DNA from: JBHWPB01 sp043424675
GTDB lineage: Bacteria > Bacillota > Bacilli > Lactobacillales > Carnobacteriaceae_A
Assembly: GCA_043424675.1 (NCBI GenBank)
Contig: JBHWPB010000051.1
Location: 1 to 38,742 of the forward strand
Direction: 5' to 3'
DNA length: 38,742 nucleotides
Part shown: positions 7,740 to 15,358 of the stretch, piece by piece
How the letters are laid out: every line of letters starts with the position of its first letter
How positions within the stretch are numbered: the stretch's first letter is position 1
Notes under the pieces: model-generated
What the model was told of the DNA's origin: nothing
The model's input: the letters and a program-made list of their open reading frames with translations, nothing else
Database searches by the model: none
Position numbers and translations under genes: made by a program

Positions 7740-8107
7740 TAATTTTCCTCTCCTTCTTGAGTTTTTTCATGATCACTCAAGCGATCTGTAACCCATGCGA
7801 TCACTATAATTAAAAGAACAGTAGAAACAACAATGATAAGTGGCAGTTGCCACCAGTTTTCTGCTAAATTTGAAAGGTAATTAATCGTTCCCACTCCTGC
7901 AGGGACGAACATGATTGCCATGTTAGAGGTGAGCCACGAACCGACAGTGTCCACCTTTTCCATAGGCAATACCTTCCAGTGCAGAACAATAAAGAATATA
8001 ATCAAACCATAGACTGAGCCAGGGATAGGGAGAGGGATAAGTGACGCAACAACATCTCCGATGACAGCGAATAAAACAATCCAGAAAAACTGTTTAATGA
8101 CTTTCAT
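7739..8107 (-). CDS. LrgA/CidA family membrane protein (copy 2)
   Basis: A 122-residue paralogue of the lrgA at 5817-6176, with the same four-segment topology, IPGSVYGLIIFF and SWLTSNMAIMFVPAGVGTINYL, and a charged tail rich in Glu. AAGGAGG (complement of 8120-8126) lies 12 bases before the ATG, a slightly long spacing. It is the first gene of a two-gene minus-strand operon. I found no convincing promoter in the long upstream gap, and no lytSR-type regulator gene lies in the window. Confidence 0.87.
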   Translation of the reverse strand: MKVIKQFFWIVLFAVIGDVVASLIPLPIPGSVYGLIIFFIVLHWKVLPMEKVDTVGSWLTSNMAIMFVPAGVGTINYLSNLAENWWQLPLIIVVSTVLLIIVIAWVTDRLSDHEKTQEGEEN

Positions 8108-8277
8108 TATAAATTCTTTCCTCCTTATAAATAATTCTAAAGTAAGAGTGTGACCTATTAGTAAAGTAATGTCAGTAGTTTTACGAAAAAAAGACGAACA
8201 GATATATTATGTGTAAAACATGTTGCGATGTCAACTGTTGTTATAAAGTTTTTTGTCTCCTTGATTAATAAGGATAT

Positions 8278-8295
8278 AAGCTTAATTTTAAGCTT
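8278..8295. repeat. 18-bp palindrome in the lrgA2/ATPase gap
   Basis: AAGCTTAATTTTAAGCTT has perfect 8-bp arms around two bases. It lies between the minus-strand lrgA copy 2 and the riboswitch promoter. The rest of 8108-8349 is A+T-rich with nothing else I can support. It may be a regulator site or a small hairpin; the T-rich plus-strand flank would allow weak termination. Confidence 0.4.
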
Positions 8296-8349
8296 TTCTT
8301 TAGTCAAAGTTTCATGAGAAATATCTAATGTTAATTGCAAGTAAAAAGT

Positions 8350-8378
8350 TTGAAATTCTCAGAGGGTGTCGATATAAT
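8350..8378 (+). promoter_or_regulatory. Promoter of the riboswitch-ATPase transcript
   Basis: -35 TTGAAA (8350-8355), a 17-base spacer, and a perfect -10 TATAAT (8373-8378). Transcription would start near 8385, just before the aptamer. Confidence 0.82.
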
Positions 8379-8403
8379 GGGAGCAGTATTAAAAGTGAAT
8401 ATA

Positions 8404-8508
8404 CCATAGGGGAGTAACTAGAGATTTCCTCTCGCTCGTATCAACATCGCTAAGAAATCTTTTGACAGCTAAGATTTCTGGTACGAGATTAAATAGTAAG
8501 ACTTATGG
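8404..8508 (+). promoter_or_regulatory. yybP-ykoY (Mn2+) riboswitch aptamer
   Basis: The closing helix P1 is CCATA (8404-8408) with TATGG (8504-8508). Directly inside it lie the conserved GGGGAGTA (8409-8416) and, on the 3' side, AGTAAGACTTATGG. Internal helices are CTCGTA with TACGAG, and AGAAATCT with AGATTTCT. These match the yybP-ykoY class, which binds Mn2+ and turns genes on. Recognition is from the conserved loops, read by eye. The downstream P-type ATPase is a known target type in Lactococcus and Streptococcus. Confidence 0.85.
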
Positions 8509-8558
8509 ACAGCGCTCGTTTTACAAAAGGAGGATGTCTTATAAGTCTTATTTTTTTT
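8497..8558 (+). terminator. Riboswitch expression-platform terminator
   Basis: TAAGACTTAT (8497-8506) pairs with ATAAGTCTTA (8541-8550), followed by a T run to 8558. The 5' arm is also the 3' arm of the aptamer, so metal-bound aptamer and terminator exclude each other. The expected logic is Mn2+ on, no Mn2+ off. Confidence 0.85.
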
Positions 8559-8592
8559 CATGTCACTCTAGCATTAACTAAGGAGGAAGAAA

Positions 8593-11295
8593 GTGTCACA
8601 AGAAGAACATAAGTTTTATCAAGAACCAGTTGAACAAGTTGAGGAAGTACAGAACACAGATATCTCACAGGGTCTATCTCAAAGTGAAGCGGACGAAAGA
8701 CTTAAAAGATATGGTGAAAACGAAATTGTTGAAGAGGAACGCACTTCGACTCTTCAGAAGTTTTTGAACCAGTTTAAGGATTTTATGATTATTGTCCTTC
8801 TCATTGCGGCGGTTATTTCAGTTGTAGTGAGTGGAGATATTGCTGACGGAATTGTTATTTTAATTGTTGTTTTACTAAATGCAGTGCTTGGAGTTATCCA
8901 AGAGAACAGAGCTGAAGATGCTATAGATGCATTAAAAGATATGTCATCTCCTGAAGCACGTGTCAGACGTGACGGAAAAAATATGACAGTCAAAGGAACA
9001 GAGATTGTTCCCGGAGATGTTGTTATTTTAGAAGCGGGTGACGTTGTGCCTGCCGACATGCGTTTGACTAAAGAAAGCTCTCTTCAAGTTGAAGAAGCAG
9101 CGTTGACGGGAGAATCAGTTCCTGTTGAAAAAGAATTAGGTGTTATCGAAGACGAGGTGGGTATCGGGGATCGTCTTAACATGGCTTTTTCAAGTACAAA
9201 TGTTACTTACGGTAACGCTGAAGGTATCGTCGTCGCAACTGGAATGGAAACTGAAGTAGGACATATTGCAGGTTTACTATCATCTGCAGAAGAGCAACAA
9301 ACACCACTTCAAGAAGACCAGAATCAGCTTGGGCGTTGGTTGACTTATGCGATTATTGCTATTGCAATCATTACCTTCTTTATTGGTACAACCTTCCGAG
9401 GCTTCGGCTGGGATCAGATGTTGCTCGTTTCAGTTTCTCTAGCAGTTGCTGCTATACCTGAGGGGCTGCCGGCTATTACTACCATCATCCTTTCCATCGG
9501 TACACAAAATATGGCAAATCGAAATGCACTGATTCGTTCCCTGCCGGCTGTTGAAACACTTGGGAGTACACAAGTGATCGCTTCAGACAAAACAGGAACA
9601 TTAACTCAAAATAAAATGACTATTGAAAAAGTCTTCTATAATGGAGAAATTATGGATGATCAAGAAGAGATAAGTACAGACTCGCCTCTTCTCTTTTCTA
9701 CAGCTTTTGCGAACGACGCAGAAAAAGACTCAGATGGCTCTTACAGTGGAGATCCGACAGAAGCTGCTATGTTACAATTTGCAGAAAATCAAAACTTTAA
9801 TCTAGAAGAAGAACTGAATAAGTACCCACGTATAGAAGAAGTACCCTTTGACTCGGATCGTAAAATGATGTCCACTATTCATGATCTTGGCGACGGTCGG
9901 TACTTAGTAGCTGCTAAAGGAGCTCCAGATCAGCTCATCAAGCGTTCAGCTCAGTATTATCAAAATGGTGAGACGCACGAGCTCACAGCAGATGCTGAAG
10001 CTAGGATTTTAGAAGCAAACGAAACTCTGGCACGACAAGCTTTACGTGTCTTGGGTGGAGCGTATAAGATTATTGATGAGATTCCAAGTGAAGTTACTTC
10101 AGAAACGGTTGAAAATGATTTAATCTTTGCTGGTCTAGTAGGGATGATTGACCCTGAGCGACCTGAAGCCCAAGAATCTATCAACCTTGCTAAAAATGCA
10201 GGAATCCGTACTGTTATGATTACAGGAGACCATGCCGTTACAGCGCAGGCCATTGCGACAAGACTTGAAATTTTAGATCCCAATGCATCTTATGAAGAAA
10301 ATCAAGAGCATGTTATGACAGGGGCGCAGTTAAACGACATTTCTGATGAAGAATTAGAGGCGAATGTGGCAGATTATTCGGTCTATGCCCGAGTGTCTCC
10401 TGAACACAAGGTTCGCATCATCAGAGCTTGGCAGGCAAACAATGCCGTTGTAGCCATGACAGGTGACGGGGTGAACGATGCACCTTCATTAAAACAAGCA
10501 GATATCGGAGTAGGCATGGGAATCACAGGAACAGAGGTATCGAAAGGTGCTTCAGATATGGTTCTTGCTGACGACAACTACGCCACGATTGTTAATGCCG
10601 TAGAAGAAGGACGTAAAGTATTTGCTAACATCCAGAAGTCAGTCCAATATCTTCTTTCAGCCAACTTAGGAGAGGTCCTTACTTTGTTTATCGCAACGCT
10701 CCTCGGCTGGCAGATACTGGAACCTATTCACATCCTATGGATAAACTTGGTAACAGACGTTTTCCCAGCTATCGCTTTAGGAATGGAACCTGCTGAAGAA
10801 GACTCTATGAAGTATGCACCGCGAGACAAAGATTCTCACCTCCTTTCCAATGGGGTGCTTCCAAGTATCATCTATCAAGGTATCTTCGAAGGGGCTCTGA
10901 CGCTAGGAATGTTCTGGTTTATTCATGAATACCTCGGCCGTCCATTGAATGAAGCTGAGACGATGGCATTTGCGACACTCGGTGTGCTGCAGTTATTCCA
11001 CGCATACAATGTGAAGCATACATTCAAATCTCTCTTCTCAAGCAATCCGTTTAACAATAAATATCTCAATATTGCGGTTTTAGTCTCAGGTCTTCTCTTG
11101 GTAGGAGTTATCGTTACACCGGGAATAAATCAATTCTTTGATGTAACGCCGCCTACTCTACAAGAATGGGGATTAGTCTTCCTTACTGGTGTCATCCTGG
11201 TGATCTTAGTAGAAATTGTAAAAGCAATTCTAAGAGCAACAGGTTTCGCAGACCGATATAACAAACAGACCGACCTGCAAAAGAATAAATATTAA
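8593..11295 (+). CDS. Ca2+/Mn2+-type P-type ATPase
   Basis: A 900-residue P2A-type cation pump with about ten membrane helices. The actuator loop has LTGESVPV, the phosphorylation site is DKTGTLT (Asp332), and the hinge is MTGDGVNDAPSLKQADIGVG. The SERCA-type ligand motifs are all present: PEGLPA in M4, NLGEV in M5 and NLVTD in M6. These support export of Ca2+ or Mn2+ rather than Mg2+ or K+. With the Mn2+ riboswitch in its leader, Mn2+ efflux is the best reading, as for Lactococcus YoaB and the pneumococcal MgtA. AAGGAGG (8580-8586) precedes a GTG start by 6 bases. It is monocistronic, bounded by its own promoter and terminator. Confidence 0.93.
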   Translation: MSQEEHKFYQEPVEQVEEVQNTDISQGLSQSEADERLKRYGENEIVEEERTSTLQKFLNQFKDFMIIVLLIAAVISVVVSGDIADGIVILIVVLLNAVLGVIQENRAEDAIDALKDMSSPEARVRRDGKNMTVKGTEIVPGDVVILEAGDVVPADMRLTKESSLQVEEAALTGESVPVEKELGVIEDEVGIGDRLNMAFSSTNVTYGNAEGIVVATGMETEVGHIAGLLSSAEEQQTPLQEDQNQLGRWLTYAIIAIAIITFFIGTTFRGFGWDQMLLVSVSLAVAAIPEGLPAITTIILSIGTQNMANRNALIRSLPAVETLGSTQVIASDKTGTLTQNKMTIEKVFYNGEIMDDQEEISTDSPLLFSTAFANDAEKDSDGSYSGDPTEAAMLQFAENQNFNLEEELNKYPRIEEVPFDSDRKMMSTIHDLGDGRYLVAAKGAPDQLIKRSAQYYQNGETHELTADAEARILEANETLARQALRVLGGAYKIIDEIPSEVTSETVENDLIFAGLVGMIDPERPEAQESINLAKNAGIRTVMITGDHAVTAQAIATRLEILDPNASYEENQEHVMTGAQLNDISDEELEANVADYSVYARVSPEHKVRIIRAWQANNAVVAMTGDGVNDAPSLKQADIGVGMGITGTEVSKGASDMVLADDNYATIVNAVEEGRKVFANIQKSVQYLLSANLGEVLTLFIATLLGWQILEPIHILWINLVTDVFPAIALGMEPAEEDSMKYAPRDKDSHLLSNGVLPSIIYQGIFEGALTLGMFWFIHEYLGRPLNEAETMAFATLGVLQLFHAYNVKHTFKSLFSSNPFNNKYLNIAVLVSGLLLVGVIVTPGINQFFDVTPPTLQEWGLVFLTGVILVILVEIVKAILRATGFADRYNKQTDLQKNKY

Positions 11296-11332
11296 GAAAA
11301 TAAATTTTCACTGACCTTATAGAAGCGTTAAG

Positions 11333-11369
11333 AAACCTGCTGTATCAAAAAAGATACAGCAGGTTTTTT
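11333..11369 (+). terminator. Terminator of the P-type ATPase gene
   Basis: AAACCTGCTGTATC (11333-11346), an A6 loop, and the exact complement at 11353-11366 form a 14-bp stem ending in a T run. Confidence 0.93.
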
Positions 11370-11441
11370 GTATATAGAATTTTTCTTGTTCACTCCAACC
11401 TCCCTCATTCAGTTCGTCCTCTGTCGCACATTCTTTAATTC

Positions 11442-11470
11442 TTTATCTTTTTTTGGCAATGTTGTAATAT
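11442..11470 (+). promoter_or_regulatory. Possible promoter of the minJ-phoPR operon
   Basis: -10 TAATAT (11465-11470) with a weak -35 TTTATC (11442-11447) and a 17-base spacer. Activation by a regulator would be needed to compensate for the poor -35. Confidence 0.35.
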
Positions 11471-11506
11471 GAAGGTATCTAAGTATGAAAGAAATGAGTG
11501 GAGTGG

Positions 11507-12697
11507 ATGTTAATTAATTTATTGACTGCAATAGCTTTATTTTTTGTTCAACCCGTGTTCTGGCTGGGACTCATTGTTGCTGTGACAAGAAGTCAGCGGA
11601 GACGGCGTTATGAGCGTAAACATTTTAATCATGCTATTTATAGAGAAAGTTATGAAGTGAAGAATTATTTAACAAAAGGTTTGATACCTGGTATATTACT
11701 TTCGCTGGGCGCAGTGATAATTGGCATGACATTGACAGTAGAATGGATAATCCTTTATCAGCTGGTCGTTTTGCTGCTCTTTCTATTTGGGGAACGTTTC
11801 ATTCACCCCATCTTCAGCTTCTCGATAACTTCTTTACTCTTATTTCTTCTTCCTCATATAGGATTAGACACTTACACTTTCAGTCTACCTTTAGTAGGAG
11901 AGCTTGATTATTCTTTTGAACGTTCAGTTTTTGAACCCTTGAGTCTTTCGATTTTTATTTTAATTATTTTACTTCTCTTTCTTTCAAATTGGTTCCTCAA
12001 TAAAAAAGCGGCTCGTCCTTTCTCGCCAGAAGTTTATGAAACAAAACGGGGAAAACTATCTGTTCGTTACGCTGCTAACAGCTTGACAGTCATCCCTTTA
12101 TTGACGATTGTTCCTGGCAACAGCTTTGGAAACTGGTTTGACTGGTGGCCGGTATTTGATGTGGGGGCTGAGCAGTATAGTTTTGTGGTATTACCCATCG
12201 TAACTGGATTTATTTTTTATCTGGGTTCTTACAATCAAGAGACCCTCAGAGAAGATCTTCCGCGTTTCTTGAAGATCAGTATAATTTTGCTTGCGATCGG
12301 AGGTCTAGCTGTTCTGTATTTAGCACCTGACTCTCTCTGGATCATATTTGCATTAGCTCTTATCTTAGGGGTTGGGAATTATAGTATGGCTCATTATAAA
12401 GAAAGAAAAAGTGAAACAGCTCATAGGATGAGTAATGATGGCGTGAAGATTATCGGGATCAGGCCTGATAGTCCTGCATCAAACATGGAGCTGAAAGTTG
12501 GGGATACAATATTAGATGTTAACGGAAAATCTATACAAGACGACGAAGCATTCAAAAGAGAGTTAGCGGATAATCGCTTGTATGTTCATTTGCGTATCCA
12601 GCAGCCGAACGGCGACATTACACTAAAAGAAACGCCAATTTATGAAAATGATTCCTACGATTTGGGGATCATCTTATTCTCGCATTATACAAAATAA
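11507..12697 (+). CDS. minJ: MinJ-like polytopic membrane protein with PDZ domain
   Basis: This 396-residue protein has about seven to eight membrane segments in its first 300 residues, followed by a cytoplasm-sized PDZ domain (about 310-390; IIGIRPDSPASNMELKVGD). Architecture and length match MinJ of Bacillus subtilis, which links DivIVA to MinCD and directs septum placement. The N-terminal ALFFVQPVFW also resembles it as I recall. No minCD or divIVA lies nearby, so the same job is inferred. Start choice is uncertain: ATG 11507 has GGAG only 3 bases away, while in-frame GTG 11498 has almost no ribosome binding site. It is followed after 24 bases by phoP, apparently in one operon. Confidence 0.7.
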   Translation: MLINLLTAIALFFVQPVFWLGLIVAVTRSQRRRRYERKHFNHAIYRESYEVKNYLTKGLIPGILLSLGAVIIGMTLTVEWIILYQLVVLLLFLFGERFIHPIFSFSITSLLLFLLPHIGLDTYTFSLPLVGELDYSFERSVFEPLSLSIFILIILLLFLSNWFLNKKAARPFSPEVYETKRGKLSVRYAANSLTVIPLLTIVPGNSFGNWFDWWPVFDVGAEQYSFVVLPIVTGFIFYLGSYNQETLREDLPRFLKISIILLAIGGLAVLYLAPDSLWIIFALALILGVGNYSMAHYKERKSETAHRMSNDGVKIIGIRPDSPASNMELKVGDTILDVNGKSIQDDEAFKRELADNRLYVHLRIQQPNGDITLKETPIYENDSYDLGIILFSHYTK

Positions 12698-12721
12698 TAG
12701 TTCGGAAAGGACGAAATAGAG

Positions 12722-13438
12722 ATGAAAAAGTTACTTGTCGTTGATGATGAAGAATCTATTTTGAAATTATTAACTCACAACTTACAAAGAGAAGGATACG
12801 AGGTAGAAACAGCTATAGATGGGCAGCAAGCTTATGATATGGTTAAAGCCGGAGATTACGATTTTATTATTCTTGATTTGATGCTGCCTAAGAAAAGCGG
12901 CATGGATGTATGTAAAGAGTTGAGACAGGAAAAAGTCGAAACGCCTATCTTAATGTTAACAGCAAAAGACGATCAGGTAGACACTATCCTGGGTCTGGAG
13001 CTTGGAGCAGATGACTACATGACCAAGCCCTTTAACACGAGGGAACTTGTTGCACGTATGAACGCGGTCTATAGACGGATTGGTGAAAAACCTGTCTCAG
13101 AAAATAATAACCAAGCGGAAGAAGAAGAGAGTGAAATCAGAGTCGGCGAGATTGTTATCTATCCTTCAAAATATGAAGTTTATGTAGGTGAGGAATCGAT
13201 CGAGCTGACACCTAAAGAATTCGAACTGCTCCAATACATGGCTAAACGGAAAAATAGGATTCTGAGCCGTAACCAGCTCTTGAATGCCATTTGGAATTAC
13301 GACTATACGGGTGGCACGCGAATCGTTGACGTCCACATCAGTCATCTGCGAGAAAAGATTGAAGAAGATACTAAAAATCCTGAGTATATCCAGACGGTTC
13401 GCGGCTTTGGATACCGTTTGAAAGATGAGGATGAATGA
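12722..13438 (+). CDS. phoP: OmpR-family response regulator, PhoP
   Basis: A 238-residue regulator. The receiver domain (1-120) has the acidic pair in VVDDEES, the phosphoacceptor Asp52 in FIILDLMLP and Lys in MTKPFN. A Glu-rich linker (about 124-140) leads to a winged-helix DNA-binding domain with LTPKEFELLQYM and RIVDVHISHLREKI. The gene order phoP-phoR-pst and the PHO-box-like repeats before pstS identify it as the phosphate regulator rather than WalR. AAAGGA precedes the ATG. The stop overlaps the kinase start by four bases (ATGA). Confidence 0.88.
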   Translation: MKKLLVVDDEESILKLLTHNLQREGYEVETAIDGQQAYDMVKAGDYDFIILDLMLPKKSGMDVCKELRQEKVETPILMLTAKDDQVDTILGLELGADDYMTKPFNTRELVARMNAVYRRIGEKPVSENNNQAEEEESEIRVGEIVIYPSKYEVYVGEESIELTPKEFELLQYMAKRKNRILSRNQLLNAIWNYDYTGGTRIVDVHISHLREKIEEDTKNPEYIQTVRGFGYRLKDEDE

Positions 13439-15216
13439 AGCAGATAAGGAAAAGGTTTGTCACCTTATTTATTTCTCTGTTTGCTCTCTTTTTCCTCGTA
13501 TTTAATTTTTTAATCGCACGAATATATGAGAATGAAAATCGTCTGACCCAGCAAGAGGTGATGACAAGCCAGCTTGTAACACTCATCAGCACCTTGGAAC
13601 CACAACAATTAGATCCAGGGCAGGAAGAGACTTTGTATAACACCTTAGAACGAGTTTCATCAGTCATTGAGGAGCGCATCACAGTCATTGATCAAGACGG
13701 TCAAGTCTTATATGACTCTTTATTTGACCCGGCTGAGATGGAAAACCATGGTGACCGCCCTGAAATTCGTCAAGCTTTAGAAACCGGCAGGATGTCTTCA
13801 GATGAACGACAGAGCAGCACGGCTGACAGGGAATATTATTATATTGCTGAAACCGTCGATATTCCTAATATGAATCAACGGCTCGTTATTCGATTATCAA
13901 AAGAAGTCAAGCAAATGGTTCAAAATACAGAATTAGTCAATCGAACAATTCTCACAGCAGGAGTCTTGGGGTTATTGATTACCATAATCTTTACAGAGTT
14001 ATGGGCCAGACGCCTTTTTGAACCCTTGGGAGAAATTAAAAATGTGGCGCTGGAGCTAGCTGAAGAACGGTATGATGCGAGATTTACCGGCGAGTCGTAT
14101 GCCGAGGTGGAGGAACTCGGTCACACCATTAATGAGTTAGCAGATAATCTCGAATTTCACAACCGGGAATTGAGAACGGGGAATATTCGCTTAAAAAGAC
14201 TCATTGAAAACTTAAATGTAGGCATCATGCTGGTTGATGGAGAACGTCATATCCAAATTGTTAATCCGGCAATCAATGAAATCTTGCAAGTGAATCTCAC
14301 TGATGAAATTGGAAAAAAATATATGGAATATATTCGCAATCCTTGGCTGGTAGCTTTAATAGAAGAAGGTTACGAGTCCGAAGAAAGACAAGGTCGTGAA
14401 ATTATCCTGACAGATAATGAAGAGCGCATTCTGGATGCTACCATCATTCCAGTGAGGGACGAGAGTGAAGAAAAAATAAATCTTATTCTGTTGCTGTATG
14501 ACATTACAGAAATCAGGCGGCTTGAAAAAGTCAGAACAGATTTTGTAGCCAATGCTTCTCATGAACTGAGAACCCCAGTGACAGCTTTGAAAGGTTTTAC
14601 TGAAACTATTCTAGACGGCGGAGTAGATGATGAAGAGACCCTTATAGAATTTTTAGAAATTATGCATAAGGAGAGTATCCGCTTGGATTCTTTAGTGGGA
14701 GACATACTTCAGCTCTCCAAGCTAGAACAAAGTGTGACCCCCATGCAGTATAAAAAGATAAAAGTTCGCGAAGTCGTTGAATCGGTGATTGCCATCATTC
14801 AACAAAAAGCAGACAGCAAAAACATCTCAGTGATCTATACCGATCCTGATTTTCTTGAGATGGAATATGACGAAAATATGTTGAAACAAATTTTACTTAA
14901 TTTAGTCAATAATGCTGTGCTCTACACCGGAACAGGCGGACATGTCATTGTCAAGTTAGCTGAGAGTGAGGCGGGCCAAGCCATTATCGAGGTTAAAGAT
15001 ACTGGCATGGGGATACCTGAAAAAGAGCAGGATCGTATCTTTGAAAGATTCTACCGGGTCGATAAGGCCAGAAGCAGGAATGCAGGAGGAACGGGATTAG
15101 GACTTTCTATTGTTAAACATATCGTTGAAAACAGTGAAGGTACCATTGAACTACACAGTCAATACGGTAAAGGAGCAAGTTTTATAGTTCATCTACCGCT
15201 TCGACCAGACAGATGA
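13435..15216 (+). CDS. phoR: Sensor histidine kinase PhoR/PnpS
   Basis: A 593-residue membrane kinase. One membrane segment lies near 8-28, an extracytoplasmic domain of about 135 residues follows, and a second segment lies near 168-188. After these come HAMP (190-245), a PAS domain (about 250-350), the HisKA helix with phosphoacceptor His376 in NASHELRTP, and HATPase_c with N, G1 and G2 boxes (NLVNNAVLYT, DTGMGIPE, GGTGLGLSIV). Domain order is that of PhoR/PnpS. It should phosphorylate the adjacent PhoP when phosphate is scarce, under control of the Pst complex and PhoU. The WalK layout is almost the same, but the pst genes decide the call. Confidence 0.88.
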   Translation: MKQIRKRFVTLFISLFALFFLVFNFLIARIYENENRLTQQEVMTSQLVTLISTLEPQQLDPGQEETLYNTLERVSSVIEERITVIDQDGQVLYDSLFDPAEMENHGDRPEIRQALETGRMSSDERQSSTADREYYYIAETVDIPNMNQRLVIRLSKEVKQMVQNTELVNRTILTAGVLGLLITIIFTELWARRLFEPLGEIKNVALELAEERYDARFTGESYAEVEELGHTINELADNLEFHNRELRTGNIRLKRLIENLNVGIMLVDGERHIQIVNPAINEILQVNLTDEIGKKYMEYIRNPWLVALIEEGYESEERQGREIILTDNEERILDATIIPVRDESEEKINLILLLYDITEIRRLEKVRTDFVANASHELRTPVTALKGFTETILDGGVDDEETLIEFLEIMHKESIRLDSLVGDILQLSKLEQSVTPMQYKKIKVREVVESVIAIIQQKADSKNISVIYTDPDFLEMEYDENMLKQILLNLVNNAVLYTGTGGHVIVKLAESEAGQAIIEVKDTGMGIPEKEQDRIFERFYRVDKARSRNAGGTGLGLSIVKHIVENSEGTIELHSQYGKGASFIVHLPLRPDR

Positions 15217-15230
15217 CAAAGTGTCGTAAA

Positions 15231-15269
15231 TTTACATAAAATTAATAATGTTTTACTTAAACGTTACAA
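15231..15269 (+). promoter_or_regulatory. PHO-box-like array: four hexamers at 11-bp spacing
   Basis: TTTACA (15231), TTAATA (15242), TTACTT (15253) and TTACAA (15264) begin exactly 11 bases apart. They lie just upstream of the pstS -35. Firmicute PhoP binds direct TTAACA-like repeats with this one-turn spacing. Confidence 0.72.
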
Positions 15270-15277
15270 AATATCGG

Positions 15278-15305
15278 TTGAATTTAAATAATAAGACATT
15301 ACAAT
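15278..15305 (+). promoter_or_regulatory. pst operon promoter
   Basis: -35 TTGAAT (15278-15283), a 16-base spacer, and -10 TACAAT (15300-15305), 53 bases before pstS and 8 bases after the last PHO hexamer. Confidence 0.65.
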
Positions 15306-15358
15306 AGCCTTATAGGAGAGAATTGTGTCCAAATACTTAAAAAGAGGGATGTATAATA

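Noticed and set aside
8158..8340. Minus-strand open frame of 60 codons in the gap before the riboswitch
   Set aside because: No ribosome binding site and no recognisable domain. It also spans the 8278-8295 palindrome.
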